DNA of 55,687 nucleotides from a virus: IMG/VR virus record IMGVR_UViG_3300042890_004616, positions 1 to 55,687 of that record; one strand, 5' to 3'. Shown piece by piece: positions 40,647 to 49,193 of this stretch (position 1 is its first letter; each line of letters starts with the position of its first letter). The notes under the pieces were generated by a model. It saw only the letters and a program-made list of their open reading frames with translations, ran no database searches and was not told where the DNA came from. The position numbers and the translations under genes were made by a program.

Positions 40647-41318
40647 TTAGTTAATTGTTATTTTATCACTCTTATTTATATTCCCTTCATAAATAATACC
40701 ATTTACCTCTCTTGTGGTACCCCACAATGGTTGTAGATTACTCAAAGCATTGACTATATTAATTTGTGTATCTTTATCAAAGCTTGATACTGGTTTAATG
40801 TGGTCTATATGCCATTCACCATAATTACACCAAGACATTCCATCTGTAAATAACAATTCTAGGTGTTGTTTTAATTCAATTGATGAATAACCTAACAAAT
40901 CGATTGTTTTACCTTCTTTAGGTTTACCTAATCTCTTTAATGAATTATGTAATATACCATACCAACCTCTTATATGTGGTATTGATTTATTATAATTATA
41001 TCTATATTTTTTACGTTCTTCTGTTTTCTCAATATCTTTATAATATTGAATATTATCATCGTAATATTTTCGTTTTTTCTCTTTAACTTCTGGTTTGGTA
41101 TTATAAATTAATTGATATTTTTTGTTTTTCTCATTATTCGCTAATCTGTACTCTTTGTGATATTTATTTATAGTATCTAAATTAGTTTCTTGGTATGATA
41201 CCATATATTTTCTAGTACATGATTTACATGTATTTCTATATCCATTAGAACAAGGTTTACATTTAGTAAACTCAGACAAAAGTTTTGTTAAATCACATTT
41301 ATTACATATTTGGTTCAT
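40647..41318 (-). CDS. HNH homing-type endonuclease, relative of 32132
   Basis: 223 residues. N-terminal zinc finger with several CxxC pairs (ICNKCDLTK, CKPCSNG, CKSCTRKY, about 4-38), a Lys/Tyr-rich linker, then the same nuclease core as at 32132: LLGYSSIELKQHLELLFTDG, YGEWHIDHIKPVSSF, SNLQPLWGTTREVNGI. The two share the core but have different DNA-binding N-termini (zinc finger here, helix-turn-helix there), so the core has been combined with different targeting domains. Sits between a baseplate gene and the late sigma gene, with its own late-type box. Confidence 0.88.
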   Translation of the reverse strand: MNQICNKCDLTKLLSEFTKCKPCSNGYRNTCKSCTRKYMVSYQETNLDTINKYHKEYRLANNEKNKKYQLIYNTKPEVKEKKRKYYDDNIQYYKDIEKTEERKKYRYNYNKSIPHIRGWYGILHNSLKRLGKPKEGKTIDLLGYSSIELKQHLELLFTDGMSWCNYGEWHIDHIKPVSSFDKDTQINIVNALSNLQPLWGTTREVNGIIYEGNINKSDKITIN

Positions 41319-41336
41319 TATTTCTCTGGTTTTACT

Positions 41337-41344
41337 TATAAATA
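41337..41344 (-). promoter_or_regulatory. Late-type box before the HNH gene
   Basis: Minus-strand GATATTTATAAGTAAAAC, 18 bases before the ATG at 41318. It may also drive the baseplate genes beyond the HNH gene. Confidence 0.5.
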
Positions 41345-41360
41345 TCTGACTCGGTGGTTT

Positions 41361-41400
41361 TATTGCGGAAAAACCGCAATAAGCTTAATATTGCGGTTTT
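41361..41400 (-). terminator. Terminator of the late sigma gene, with alternative pairings
   Basis: Three copies of ATTGCGG or its complement (CCGCAAT) alternate here. On the minus strand ACCGCAAT pairs with ATTGCGGT followed by five T, just after the stop at 41402. The middle copy can instead pair with the third copy, giving a second mutually exclusive hairpin. Confidence 0.75.
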
Positions 41401-41401
41401 C

Positions 41402-42130
41402 CTACAACCCATGTTGTTTTAATAATTCATATAATTCTTTATATCTTTTCATTGCTATTCTAATATCCTTGGTGGATAAATTAGTATAGTTTCTCATTGT
41501 TTCTAATACTGAATTTTTATTATATTTGGAACCACCATTCATAGTTTCAAATGCTGTTTCCCAATTTTCTAAAATATCAATTAAAGCATACCCAACTTTT
41601 CTTTCATTTTCATTTAACCTTTTCTTGGGTGGTTGTAATTCATCATCCAATTCGTCTTTGATACCATTAGATAGATTTTTAATAAAGTCATCCATTGAGA
41701 ATTCATCACCATCTATTGAATAAGCTAAATCAGCCCTACTATTAATATCACTCGACATATCTTCATATGAAGCGGTTTGTTTCATGTATTTCTCATCCTT
41801 GATGAGTAACCCTAAAATGTAATTTTTTGCTATTGTCCCAAAATATGAGTAAGCTTTTTTACCTCGTCCAGTTTCGAATTTATGTACTTTTGTCATTAGG
41901 AAGGAAACGGTGTCACCATGAAGTTCTTCAAAGGTTTCACCTTTCCTATATAATTTGTATCTCCTAATAATTGATTCAATCATTTTATCCAATGGTGCTT
42001 TTAACCACTCATTGAATACTAGATTTCTTTCTGTATCATCTTCCGATTCTAAAAATTTGATAACGGCTTCCTCTTCCTCTGGACCAAAGTACATTTCAGT
42101 AGTTCTTTTACGTCCTCTTTTAGTAACCAT
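41402..42130 (-). CDS. Late sigma factor, T4 gp55-like
   Basis: 242 residues. The central region (about 50-135) has the sigma-70 domain 2 pattern: IIRRYKLYRKGETFEELHGD, TVSFLMTKVHKFETGRGKKA followed by YSYFGTIAKNYILGLLIKDEKY, that is, the core-binding helix then the -10 recognition helix with aromatic residues. T4 gp55 has the same domain-2-only layout. An acidic linker and a C-terminal helical domain (RKVGYALIDILENWETAFE... DIRIAMKRYKELYELL) follow. It would direct host RNA polymerase to late promoters, here probably the TATTTAT(A/T) boxes. Its ATG abuts the stop of the upstream glycosyltransferase gene. Confidence 0.72.
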   Translation of the reverse strand: MVTKRGRKRTTEMYFGPEEEEAVIKFLESEDDTERNLVFNEWLKAPLDKMIESIIRRYKLYRKGETFEELHGDTVSFLMTKVHKFETGRGKKAYSYFGTIAKNYILGLLIKDEKYMKQTASYEDMSSDINSRADLAYSIDGDEFSMDDFIKNLSNGIKDELDDELQPPKKRLNENERKVGYALIDILENWETAFETMNGGSKYNKNSVLETMRNYTNLSTKDIRIAMKRYKELYELLKQHGL

Positions 42131-42928
42131 TTAAGCATTCTGTACTTCGTATGTTATTTTTCTATCTTTCGGAAAGTAATACTCTTTTTTTGCTTGTGCT
42201 AACCACCATCTAGCTTCTGTAGGGTCTAAAGACTCTTTGTATTCAGAAAATAAAGAACCATCTCTTTGGTTAACATGTTTATAACCAAATCTAGGTATTA
42301 CAAAAACTCTAGCATCTTTGAAAGTCATACGTAATAAGAATTCATAGATAAAAGTTAATTTAATACTAGATTTAAATCCACCAAATTCTTCATAAGTTGA
42401 TTTACGGATAACCATACCATCAGTATTGAAGTTTTGATAAGTTAACAATGCATTTAAATCCAACACACCTAATTCATCTGAAAAACTATTAGCCCATACC
42501 GCTTCGTTAGTGAAACCAATAAAACTACTAGTAGCATCAACATCAATAATAATTGGTAAGAATAAATCTACATTTGTATGTGCTGCTCTATATTCAACAA
42601 CATTTTTAAACCAAATTTTAGCGTATTCATCATCATATTCTAATACTGAGAACCATTCTGATTTAGATACTCCAACACCAAAATTAACTTGAGCTGCAAA
42701 ATCAGTATCACCATCATTTTCTGCGATAGTTACATAGTCTTTATAATCAGCATAATCATGACCTTTAACGTAATCATAAACCTCACTACCTTTTGGTACT
42801 ACAATAACCAATTCATCTGGTCTTACACTTTGTTCCAATACGCTTAACACTGCGTTATCGAATAATTGTTTTGTACTTTCATCTAATGAATGTACTGGTA
42901 ATATAACCGAAATATTTGTTTTTTCCAT
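42131..42928 (-). CDS. Family 2-type glycosyltransferase
   Basis: 265 residues. GT-A fold signs are ISVILPVHSLDESTKQLFDN (6-25), a nucleotide-binding strand PDELVIVVPKG, and a DxD-type motif in LEYDDEY (about 97-103), with later IRKSTYEEFGGF and FGYKHVNQRDGS. It would transfer a sugar from a nucleotide donor to an unknown acceptor. It lies directly upstream of the late sigma gene and next to another glycosyltransferase, separate from the main sugar cluster at 46989-55563. Virion-protein glycosylation is one possibility (inference). Confidence 0.85.
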   Translation of the reverse strand: MEKTNISVILPVHSLDESTKQLFDNAVLSVLEQSVRPDELVIVVPKGSEVYDYVKGHDYADYKDYVTIAENDGDTDFAAQVNFGVGVSKSEWFSVLEYDDEYAKIWFKNVVEYRAAHTNVDLFLPIIIDVDATSSFIGFTNEAVWANSFSDELGVLDLNALLTYQNFNTDGMVIRKSTYEEFGGFKSSIKLTFIYEFLLRMTFKDARVFVIPRFGYKHVNQRDGSLFSEYKESLDPTEARWWLAQAKKEYYFPKDRKITYEVQNA

Positions 42929-42943
42929 TTGTATTTAAATTAA

Positions 42944-44098
42944 TTAAGCGTTAGTTTGTTCTTTTGTAGAATCTAATTGTGATAGTAACCCATCTTGTAA
43001 ATTACTTATTTCAGCTTTTCTATTTTCAACAATACCATTGTATACGTTTTCAATAGTTTCTTTTTGCTTTTCAGAAGTATACTGACCTTGACTTTCTTTG
43101 ATACCTTCAACCAAATCAGTTGGTACTGAATCCTCTAACCAAACTTTAATGTAAGTTGCGATTAATTCTGGTATATTAAGTGTTGTGTTAGTCCAAACAC
43201 CATTATTTTTGATTGTCACATTTCCACTTTCATCAACAGTTTCCATCCATTCTGGGATAAGATTTGGCATTTTACCGATAACTGGTGTATTACATTCAAT
43301 TGCTTCTAGTGGAAAAGTTCCAAATCCAGATGCATCATCAATCCATACAGCTAAACAAGCTTTACCTAATTCATTCGCAAAATTTTCTCTAGATAAACCT
43401 CTCAATTCTTTAAATGTAATCCATTTGTAAATAGGGTATTGTAAATAGAATGATTTAGCGATTTTAGCGGCATCACCTTGATTTCTAGTATGTAATGCTA
43501 CGATTGGCATTTTAGGTTTTTCAGAAGCTTTAAAATAGCTAGGGATTGATACTGGTACAATGTGAGTATTCAATGATGGGAATAGATTTGATAAATAAAT
43601 TGCTTGTTTTTCACTAGTCGTGATTACATCATTAAAACCGTAATCAGCATTCCATCTTTTACCGATTGGTAATAACTCTAATAAGTAGTCATAACTTTGA
43701 GATAAAACTATTTTTTTACATGGGAAAGCTTTAACTTGGTCCATAATATTAGCAAAAATCTCTGGTATAATAATAAAATCAGCTGGTGATACATTAAGTG
43801 TTTGTGATTCAATTGAAATATGTGGTAAATCAGCGTAACCTTCACCTAACCAATCACAAACTCCATTGCTTTCTTCATCACCAATTAATTTGTAATCATT
43901 TTTCTCATGTAAAATTGAAGCATTGAAACCTAATTCATTAAGTAATTTAACATGCTCATAGATATTTGCGATACCAGCAGTAGGATTACCTTTAGTATCT
44001 AACGTAAAGAAATACATGTTAAAATTTTTGTTTTCTAAATTTTCTAGAACAGTTTTTACTTGAGCTAATTGTTCTTCGATTTGTTTTGTTTGTTCCAT
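42944..44098 (-). CDS. GT-B-type glycosyltransferase
   Basis: 384 residues. N-terminal coiled-coil segment (1-25), then Rossmann-like pieces (FNMYFFTLDTKGNPTAGIAN, VKLLNELGFNASILHEKND), KIVLSQSYDYLLELL, and the C-terminal donor-binding region ARNELGKACLAVWIDDASGF-like with GTFPLEAIECNTPVIGKMPN (about 268-287), which holds the Glu of the E-x7-E type motif of GT4 enzymes. Charged C-terminal tail. Forms a pair with the GT-A enzyme at 42131. Confidence 0.78.
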   Translation of the reverse strand: MEQTKQIEEQLAQVKTVLENLENKNFNMYFFTLDTKGNPTAGIANIYEHVKLLNELGFNASILHEKNDYKLIGDEESNGVCDWLGEGYADLPHISIESQTLNVSPADFIIIPEIFANIMDQVKAFPCKKIVLSQSYDYLLELLPIGKRWNADYGFNDVITTSEKQAIYLSNLFPSLNTHIVPVSIPSYFKASEKPKMPIVALHTRNQGDAAKIAKSFYLQYPIYKWITFKELRGLSRENFANELGKACLAVWIDDASGFGTFPLEAIECNTPVIGKMPNLIPEWMETVDESGNVTIKNNGVWTNTTLNIPELIATYIKVWLEDSVPTDLVEGIKESQGQYTSEKQKETIENVYNGIVENRKAEISNLQDGLLSQLDSTKEQTNA

Positions 44099-44122
44099 TG
44101 TTTTGTTTTTTTATGGGTTTTA

Positions 44123-44485
44123 TTATTTTTCTTCATAGTCTTTTAAAATACCGTAATTTAATAAAGTATTAAAAGCTAATTTATACGCTAATGGTGTTTT
44201 CTCTAATGCTCTATCAGCACCTAAAGTATCATCAGTGTCATCGTTATAGTCAATCAATACCTCAATACACATTCTTAATAAATCGTATTTAGTTGCATCA
44301 ATTTCTCTACCTCTCTCAGTACTAGTTTGAGTTACGTCACTATGTGTTAATAACCCATCTTTATCGTAATGTGCTGTGGTGGTTGTATCGACCATTAATT
44401 CTTTTGGGTCGCTACCTTTTACTTTTATAGTATTTTCTAATGCATCAACATCTAGAAAATATAATATTCCTCCAAATTCAATCAT
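44123..44485 (-). CDS. Small protein of unknown function
   Basis: 120 residues, ATG at 44485, starting 4 bases after the upstream stop. Short beta N-terminus (MIEFGGILYFLDVDAL), polar middle with TTTTAHYDKDGLLTHSDVTQ, and a helical C-terminus (YDLLRMCIEVLIDYNDD...AYKLAFNTLLNYGIL). Not recognised. Co-transcribed with the glycosyltransferases. Confidence 0.6.
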   Translation of the reverse strand: MIEFGGILYFLDVDALENTIKVKGSDPKELMVDTTTTAHYDKDGLLTHSDVTQTSTERGREIDATKYDLLRMCIEVLIDYNDDTDDTLGADRALEKTPLAYKLAFNTLLNYGILKDYEEK

Positions 44486-44489
44486 AATT

Positions 44490-45092
44490 TTAAAGTTCTT
44501 CGTAAGTTGTTATTTTGGTGTTGAGAATCTTTTCTCTAAGTTCTTCGTTTTTAATGAAATCTACTAATGATTCAATTTCATAATCAGCTGGTACACCTTC
44601 ATTGTAAGAGGCTTTAACCTTTACACTAATCTTACCAGATGGTTTAGATTCTAATGCTTTTGGACAAGCAGTTATTAATAAATCAACACCTTCCCATTTA
44701 TCTGCATAGTTTTTAACAAACCTAACTTTAGGTGCTTTTAAACCAATTTTAGATAAAAAGAAATAAGTTGATGGAATAGCTTTATCAACTTCTCTACTTA
44801 CAATTTCTATTTGGTGTTCACCAAAATCTTCAGTATCCATGATAAAGTTATTTAAGTGGTTGCTTAAACCGTCTGACATTTGGTCGGCATGGCCGAAAAT
44901 TTCGAGTGGTGCTTCTAAATATAGAAACGAATTGAGTCTATTAATGTCGCTAAACTCAAAAAACTCGATTAAATTGAAATTAGTTACATCACCTTCTTTA
45001 ACATCAGTCTCACCAATGTATTTTTCATATGTGTAAGCAAATTGTCCAATAAAATCTCGTAGCACTTCATTTATGGTTATTCCTATCTTCAT
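44490..45092 (-). CDS. HAD-superfamily-like protein, possibly inactive
   Basis: 200 residues from ATG at 45092 (MKIGITINEVLRDFIGQF); three in-frame codons upstream are ignored. The N-terminal strand then NEVLRDF resembles the HAD motif I hydrophobic-DxD with both catalytic Asp positions changed (ITINEVLRD). Later segments EIVSREVDKAIPSTYFFLSK, KVRFVKNYADKWEGVDLLIT followed by ACPKALESKP resemble HAD motifs III and IV. If it is HAD-related, it is probably not a phosphatase. An ACTTATAGAT sequence upstream is a weak variant of the late box. The family call is tentative. Confidence 0.45.
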   Translation of the reverse strand: MKIGITINEVLRDFIGQFAYTYEKYIGETDVKEGDVTNFNLIEFFEFSDINRLNSFLYLEAPLEIFGHADQMSDGLSNHLNNFIMDTEDFGEHQIEIVSREVDKAIPSTYFFLSKIGLKAPKVRFVKNYADKWEGVDLLITACPKALESKPSGKISVKVKASYNEGVPADYEIESLVDFIKNEELREKILNTKITTYEEL

Positions 45093-45133
45093 AGTAACCA
45101 ATTTAAGTGTTTTGTATCTATAAGTAAAGTGAA

Positions 45134-45994
45134 TTACCTAAATAAAGATAAAAATCCTTTAAATTTAGATGTTTTTTCTTTTTTAACTTCACCGATATTT
45201 TGTGATTTTGGTGGTTGTGGTTTGATTTGTTTAGATTGTTCTAATTTTTTATCTTCTTCAACTTTATCAAAAATATCTTCAATAACCTTGATAAGTGGAT
45301 GTCTTATGATATCTTCTTTACTGAATTCAACAATACCAATTCTATCAATACCTTTGAAATGGGTTAATAAAAAACTCAAAGCACTATCGTATTTATTTTT
45401 AGCATCAATCTGTTTAATATCACCTAAGAAAATCATTTTAGAGTTTTCACCTAATCTAGTTAATATTGTTCTAATATTTTCAATTGTAATATTTTGGACT
45501 TCATCGATTATAACAATCGCATTATCGATGTTAACACCTCTAAGATAAGCAATGGGTAATATCTCGATTTGGTTCGAAGTTTTTAATTTTGTAAATAACT
45601 CTTTACCAATTAATTTTTCAAAATTACCAGTAAAAGAATACATGAATGGTTCCATCTTTTCTTCCATAGTACCTTTTAAAAATCCAATCTCTTCTGATTT
45701 AAGTGTGGTAACAGATTTAACCAAAACAATTTTTTTAATATTTTCATTATTCTTTAATTCTGTCAACGCTTGAAGACATGATAAGTAAGTTTTACCAGTT
45801 CCAGCTGGGCCAGTACATATGGTAACATCACTATTTTTAATTGATTGTGTTAACTTCTTCTGAGTTTCATTTTTATGTTTTAACTCAACTCTAATTAAAC
45901 TCGCCAAATCAATAATTGATTTTTGTTGTTCTGGAACATTCTCATCGCTTTTTTTAGCTCTGGTTCTTGGTGCTGAAACTGATTTTTTAATCAT
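45134..45994 (-). CDS. phoH: PhoH-like ATPase
   Basis: 286 residues. Walker A CTGPAGTGKTYLS (60-72), a following ALTELKNNENIKKIVLVKSV strand, IEILPIAYLRGVNIDNAIVI followed by IDEVQN (Walker B, 159-167), MIFLGDIKQID (sensor-type). A charged extension of about 45 residues precedes the core, and a Lys/Pro-rich tail follows. PhoH-family ATPases are common in marine and environmental phages; proposed roles include RNA helicase or phosphate-stress functions, not settled. Own late-type box (46008-46015). Confidence 0.9.
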   Translation of the reverse strand: MIKKSVSAPRTRAKKSDENVPEQQKSIIDLASLIRVELKHKNETQKKLTQSIKNSDVTICTGPAGTGKTYLSCLQALTELKNNENIKKIVLVKSVTTLKSEEIGFLKGTMEEKMEPFMYSFTGNFEKLIGKELFTKLKTSNQIEILPIAYLRGVNIDNAIVIIDEVQNITIENIRTILTRLGENSKMIFLGDIKQIDAKNKYDSALSFLLTHFKGIDRIGIVEFSKEDIIRHPLIKVIEDIFDKVEEDKKLEQSKQIKPQPPKSQNIGEVKKEKTSKFKGFLSLFR

Positions 45995-46007
45995 ATACCT
46001 TTTGTTT

Positions 46008-46015
46008 TATAAATA
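46008..46015 (-). promoter_or_regulatory. Late-type box for phoH
   Basis: Minus-strand ATATTTATAAAAC, box 13 bases before the ATG at 45994. Confidence 0.5.
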
Positions 46016-46035
46016 TACGTTTAAGGTTAAAAATA

Positions 46036-46986
46036 TTATTTTTTATCCTTATTTTCGTACTTATTATCTAATTCATCAACTCTATATTCATCAAAGATTG
46101 ACTCACCATTTATTTCAACATCACCTATAAATTTAATTACATAATGACCATTGAATGTTGCAATTTTATCAAATTTTAAATTATTATATTTAAACATTAA
46201 GAAATCATTCACACCAATTGTTTTATATGAAACAAAATCAACATTGTTTACTGATAACATAGTTGATTGTTTAGGGTTCTCTATAGCTTTTTTAACCTCA
46301 CTAATAAAGAGTCTAGTTGTCCTTACAAACTCATCTGGATACATACTAACATAAAACTCTAAAAGTCTTTTAGATTCACTTATTTTACGTATATGTAATT
46401 TTTTAGTAAAATTCTCTATCTTAAATTTTGGTGCTTCATCCCTTTCTATGTTTATTGGTAATTCTGATTTATTTGTAATGAAAAATTCATTAGCATCTAT
46501 CTCACCATGTGTCGCACTAATAGCCTCACCTTTTTCATCATAAATAATTTGTGGTTTATCTAATAAATCTAAATACTCATTATTTATAGTATCATTACCG
46601 CTTGTTGGTATTTCACTATTATCAACAACCATTTCAATAGGGTATTTATCAGATGGTTCTATTTTTACTTTTCTCAACCCAGATTTATTATCTGTTTTTC
46701 TAGTTTTAACAATAGGTATACCATCATCGTCATATCCAATTATTTCAGCTATCCTACCTTGTGTTTCACCTAATATTTTATAAGTTCTCCATCTTAAGTT
46801 TTTTACTTCTTGTGTGATAATACCTTGTTTTAAGTCATCAATAGCTGTTCCTTTAGTATGTCTTTGAAATTTACTAGTATCCTCACCTAATGGCGTACCC
46901 GTTTGTGATAAAGTATTATTCTCAACCTTACTCATAGCTAAGGATAACATAGCTATTTTATTCTTAATCCAATTACTAATTTTCAT
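46036..46986 (-). CDS. Conserved-looking phage protein of unknown function
   Basis: 316 residues. The N-terminal part (MLSLAMSKVENNTLSQTGTP, HTKGTAIDDLKQGIITQEVK, NLRWRTYKIL) has a distinct helical signature; the beta-rich C-terminal half has KKLHIRKISESKRLLEFYVS and FDKIATFNGHYVIKFIGDVE. I associate this signature with T4-like environmental phages but know no function. Starts 2 bases after the sugar-reductase gene stop, so it is the tail end of the sugar operon transcript. Confidence 0.6.
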   Translation of the reverse strand: MKISNWIKNKIAMLSLAMSKVENNTLSQTGTPLGEDTSKFQRHTKGTAIDDLKQGIITQEVKNLRWRTYKILGETQGRIAEIIGYDDDGIPIVKTRKTDNKSGLRKVKIEPSDKYPIEMVVDNSEIPTSGNDTINNEYLDLLDKPQIIYDEKGEAISATHGEIDANEFFITNKSELPINIERDEAPKFKIENFTKKLHIRKISESKRLLEFYVSMYPDEFVRTTRLFISEVKKAIENPKQSTMLSVNNVDFVSYKTIGVNDFLMFKYNNLKFDKIATFNGHYVIKFIGDVEINGESIFDEYRVDELDNKYENKDKK

Positions 46987-46988
46987 GA

Positions 46989-47807
46989 TTATGCGTATAA
47001 AGTGTTACTAAACTCTTTCATTTCTTTTATTTGTTCCAATAATGTTGGTATTTCAATTCCAATATTATGTATTGTAGACATTGACCTATCACATTTAATT
47101 GGTGTTTCTTTTGGTTCTACAGTAATGTTTAAACCATACACATCACTAATTGTTTGAACTAGTTCTTGTTTGTTAAGTGTGTTTGAATGTATATGTTTAG
47201 TACCAATCCAATAATTGTTGTTATTTATTAATTCTTCACATATTTTTGCAAATTGTAAACAAGTAACACCATTCCAATTATGGTTTGTAAATCCATTTAC
47301 TGTTTGATTCGCACTAGATTTAACCCATTCAACCAAAGAACGACCTTGACCAACTTCTTCACCTATTATTGACGTTCTAATTACGGTGCAATTAGATGGT
47401 TCACCCATAGCTTTAGACATACCATATACATCACTAACATCATATTTATCATCTTCATTGTAAGAACCTTTTAAACCAGTATAAACACAGTCAGTTGTTG
47501 GGTGAATCAAGTGAACACCAATCTCTTCGGAAACATTTGCAAGAATCCTAGGAAAAACAGAGTTAACTTGTATTGCATTTAAATCACCTAGAGCATCTAC
47601 CATTGGTTTGATTGTTCCCATACAGTTAATAACAACATCACCGCTTTTTAAACCCAAATGAAATAGTTTTGCATGTAATTCTTCTTGTTTCAAATTAGCG
47701 GCATCAATTTTATTTCTATTGATATCGATAACGTAAAATTTTTGTTTCAAATAACTTGAAACGTATTTGCCTAGCATTCCACTAGCCCCTAAAACATATA
47801 TTTTCAT
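46989..47807 (-). CDS. RmlD-type NAD(P)-dependent sugar reductase
   Basis: 272 residues from ATG at 47807 (MKIYVLGASGMLGKYV); an in-frame extension overlaps the previous gene and is discarded. Rossmann motif VLGASGMLG (5-13), HPTTDCVYTGLKGSYNEDDK (Ser/Thr of the catalytic site) and YGMSKAMGE (YxxxK). This is the layout of the extended SDR enzymes of the RmlD/dTDP-4-dehydrorhamnose reductase group. It would reduce or modify a nucleotide-linked keto-sugar. Last metabolic gene of the sugar cluster as transcribed. Confidence 0.82.
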   Translation of the reverse strand: MKIYVLGASGMLGKYVSSYLKQKFYVIDINRNKIDAANLKQEELHAKLFHLGLKSGDVVINCMGTIKPMVDALGDLNAIQVNSVFPRILANVSEEIGVHLIHPTTDCVYTGLKGSYNEDDKYDVSDVYGMSKAMGEPSNCTVIRTSIIGEEVGQGRSLVEWVKSSANQTVNGFTNHNWNGVTCLQFAKICEELINNNNYWIGTKHIHSNTLNKQELVQTISDVYGLNITVEPKETPIKCDRSMSTIHNIGIEIPTLLEQIKEMKEFSNTLYA

Positions 47808-47817
47808 ATCTTTAATA

Positions 47818-48234
47818 TTATCTAAAATCTTCATCCCAAATGTTATAAGTATCATGTGGGAGTCTTATGTCATCACCTAAACTTTCTTCTAGTGTACTAG
47901 TTGAAAAGAAAAGTATTGATGTGTTATCTTCTAAGTTTTTAAAACCATTATAATGATTTTCTGGAATAAATAATACTCTAGGTGATTTAGAACTTAAAAC
48001 AAATTTTTGAACTTCACCAGTATCCATGTGTACAACACCAACAAGTGCTGTTCCAGTAGCAACATAAACATACTTACCTTCTTTTCGGTGACCATGCCAT
48101 GCTCTTATAAATCCTTGTCTATGATTCTCAACATGATAAAATCTTTTAACATCAGCAAAGTTAAAATCATTTACAAATCTAACACTACCTCTATCATCTA
48201 CGGCTATACCACCATTTAATAATTTTACTTCCAT
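47818..48234 (-). CDS. Cupin-type dTDP-sugar epimerase or isomerase (RmlC/FdtA-like)
   Basis: 138 residues. Starts MEVKLLNGGIAVDDRGSVRF, then DVKRFYHVENHRQGFIRAWH followed by GHRKEGKYVYVATGTALV, PRVLFIPENHYNGFKNLEDN, ending SLGDDIRLPHDTYNIWDEDF. The RGS start, the WHGH metal-type histidines and the single-domain length fit the RmlC/FdtA cupins acting on dTDP-4-keto-6-deoxy-hexoses (3,5-epimerase or 3,4-ketoisomerase). Ends 10 bases before the reductase ATG; starts at the base where the upstream gene ends. Which reaction it does cannot be decided by eye. Confidence 0.78.
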   Translation of the reverse strand: MEVKLLNGGIAVDDRGSVRFVNDFNFADVKRFYHVENHRQGFIRAWHGHRKEGKYVYVATGTALVGVVHMDTGEVQKFVLSSKSPRVLFIPENHYNGFKNLEDNTSILFFSTSTLEESLGDDIRLPHDTYNIWDEDFR

Positions 48235-49193
48235 TATGATAATTCGTTAATTTCTTTTTTATTTTTTAAGAAAGCACCATTATGGTAAATCTTATCTTCT
48301 GGGTTTTCTACACGATTCTCTTTAAATAATGAAACCATTCTAGCAACTTCATCTTCTACCGTTACTGTTGGTTTATATTTAAACGTTTCTAACGATTTAG
48401 CGTTATCAACTTTATAGTTTCTAGCATCTTGAAAAGATATTTCAGTATAATTTACTTTTGTATTTGGAATTAGCTTTGAAACTTTTTCACCTAATTCACG
48501 AATTATAACATTTTCAAGTGATAATACATAGATACCCATGTATTGTTCTCTACAAGCTTCAGTCACATAACCAGCTATGTCTTTAACAGCAATAATTGGT
48601 CTCCATTGGTCACCACCATTAATAGTGATTTCACCATCTTTAACAGCTTTCATTGTCAATACATTAACAACCAAATCCATTCTTAATCTAGAATAAGTAT
48701 CACCTAACCCAAATACAGTACCAAGTCTAAAAATAGTTCCACCTTTAGCTAGTATGTGTTCTTCAGCTTTTAATTTTGTTGAAGCGTAAGAAGATAATGG
48801 GTTGGTTGGGCTATCCTCATTTAATAAACCATCTTGAGCACCATAAACTGAACATGTAGACATAAAAATCAAATGTTTAGATGGTGAAACAACATCACAG
48901 AAATTTTTTATTGCTTTGTAGTTTATTTCTTCAGTTAATACATGGTCAACACTACAAGCTGGGTCACCAACTAGTGCGGCCATAAGTACTATAACATCAA
49001 AATCTTTAGATACTTCGTATAATTTTTGAGTATCTCTTATATCACCATAAATAAATGGTATTTCTTTAAGAAATCTATTCTCATATAATAAATTATCATA
49101 GACTGTTACGTCAAAACCATCTTTGATTAGATAGTCACATGTAAGACCACCGATATATCCAGCACCTCCTACTAATAAAACTTTTTTATTCAT
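48234..49193 (-). CDS. NAD-dependent sugar epimerase/dehydratase (extended SDR)
   Basis: 319 residues. VLLVGGAGYIGGLTCDYLIK (5-24, GxxGxxG), a ribose-binding acidic residue in VTVYDNL, VIVLMAALVGDPAC, active-site SVYG and YASTKLKAEEH (YxxxK), LGTVFGLGDTYSRLRMDLVV, and GGDQWRPIIAVKDIAGYVTE. The normal-length extended SDR resembles GDP/dTDP/CDP-sugar epimerases and dehydratases. It acts on a nucleotide sugar; donor not identifiable. Single-base overlap with neighbours on both sides, so tightly coupled. Confidence 0.85.
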   Translation of the reverse strand: MNKKVLLVGGAGYIGGLTCDYLIKDGFDVTVYDNLLYENRFLKEIPFIYGDIRDTQKLYEVSKDFDVIVLMAALVGDPACSVDHVLTEEINYKAIKNFCDVVSPSKHLIFMSTCSVYGAQDGLLNEDSPTNPLSSYASTKLKAEEHILAKGGTIFRLGTVFGLGDTYSRLRMDLVVNVLTMKAVKDGEITINGGDQWRPIIAVKDIAGYVTEACREQYMGIYVLSLENVIIRELGEKVSKLIPNTKVNYTEISFQDARNYKVDNAKSLETFKYKPTVTVEDEVARMVSLFKENRVENPEDKIYHNGAFLKNKKEINELS

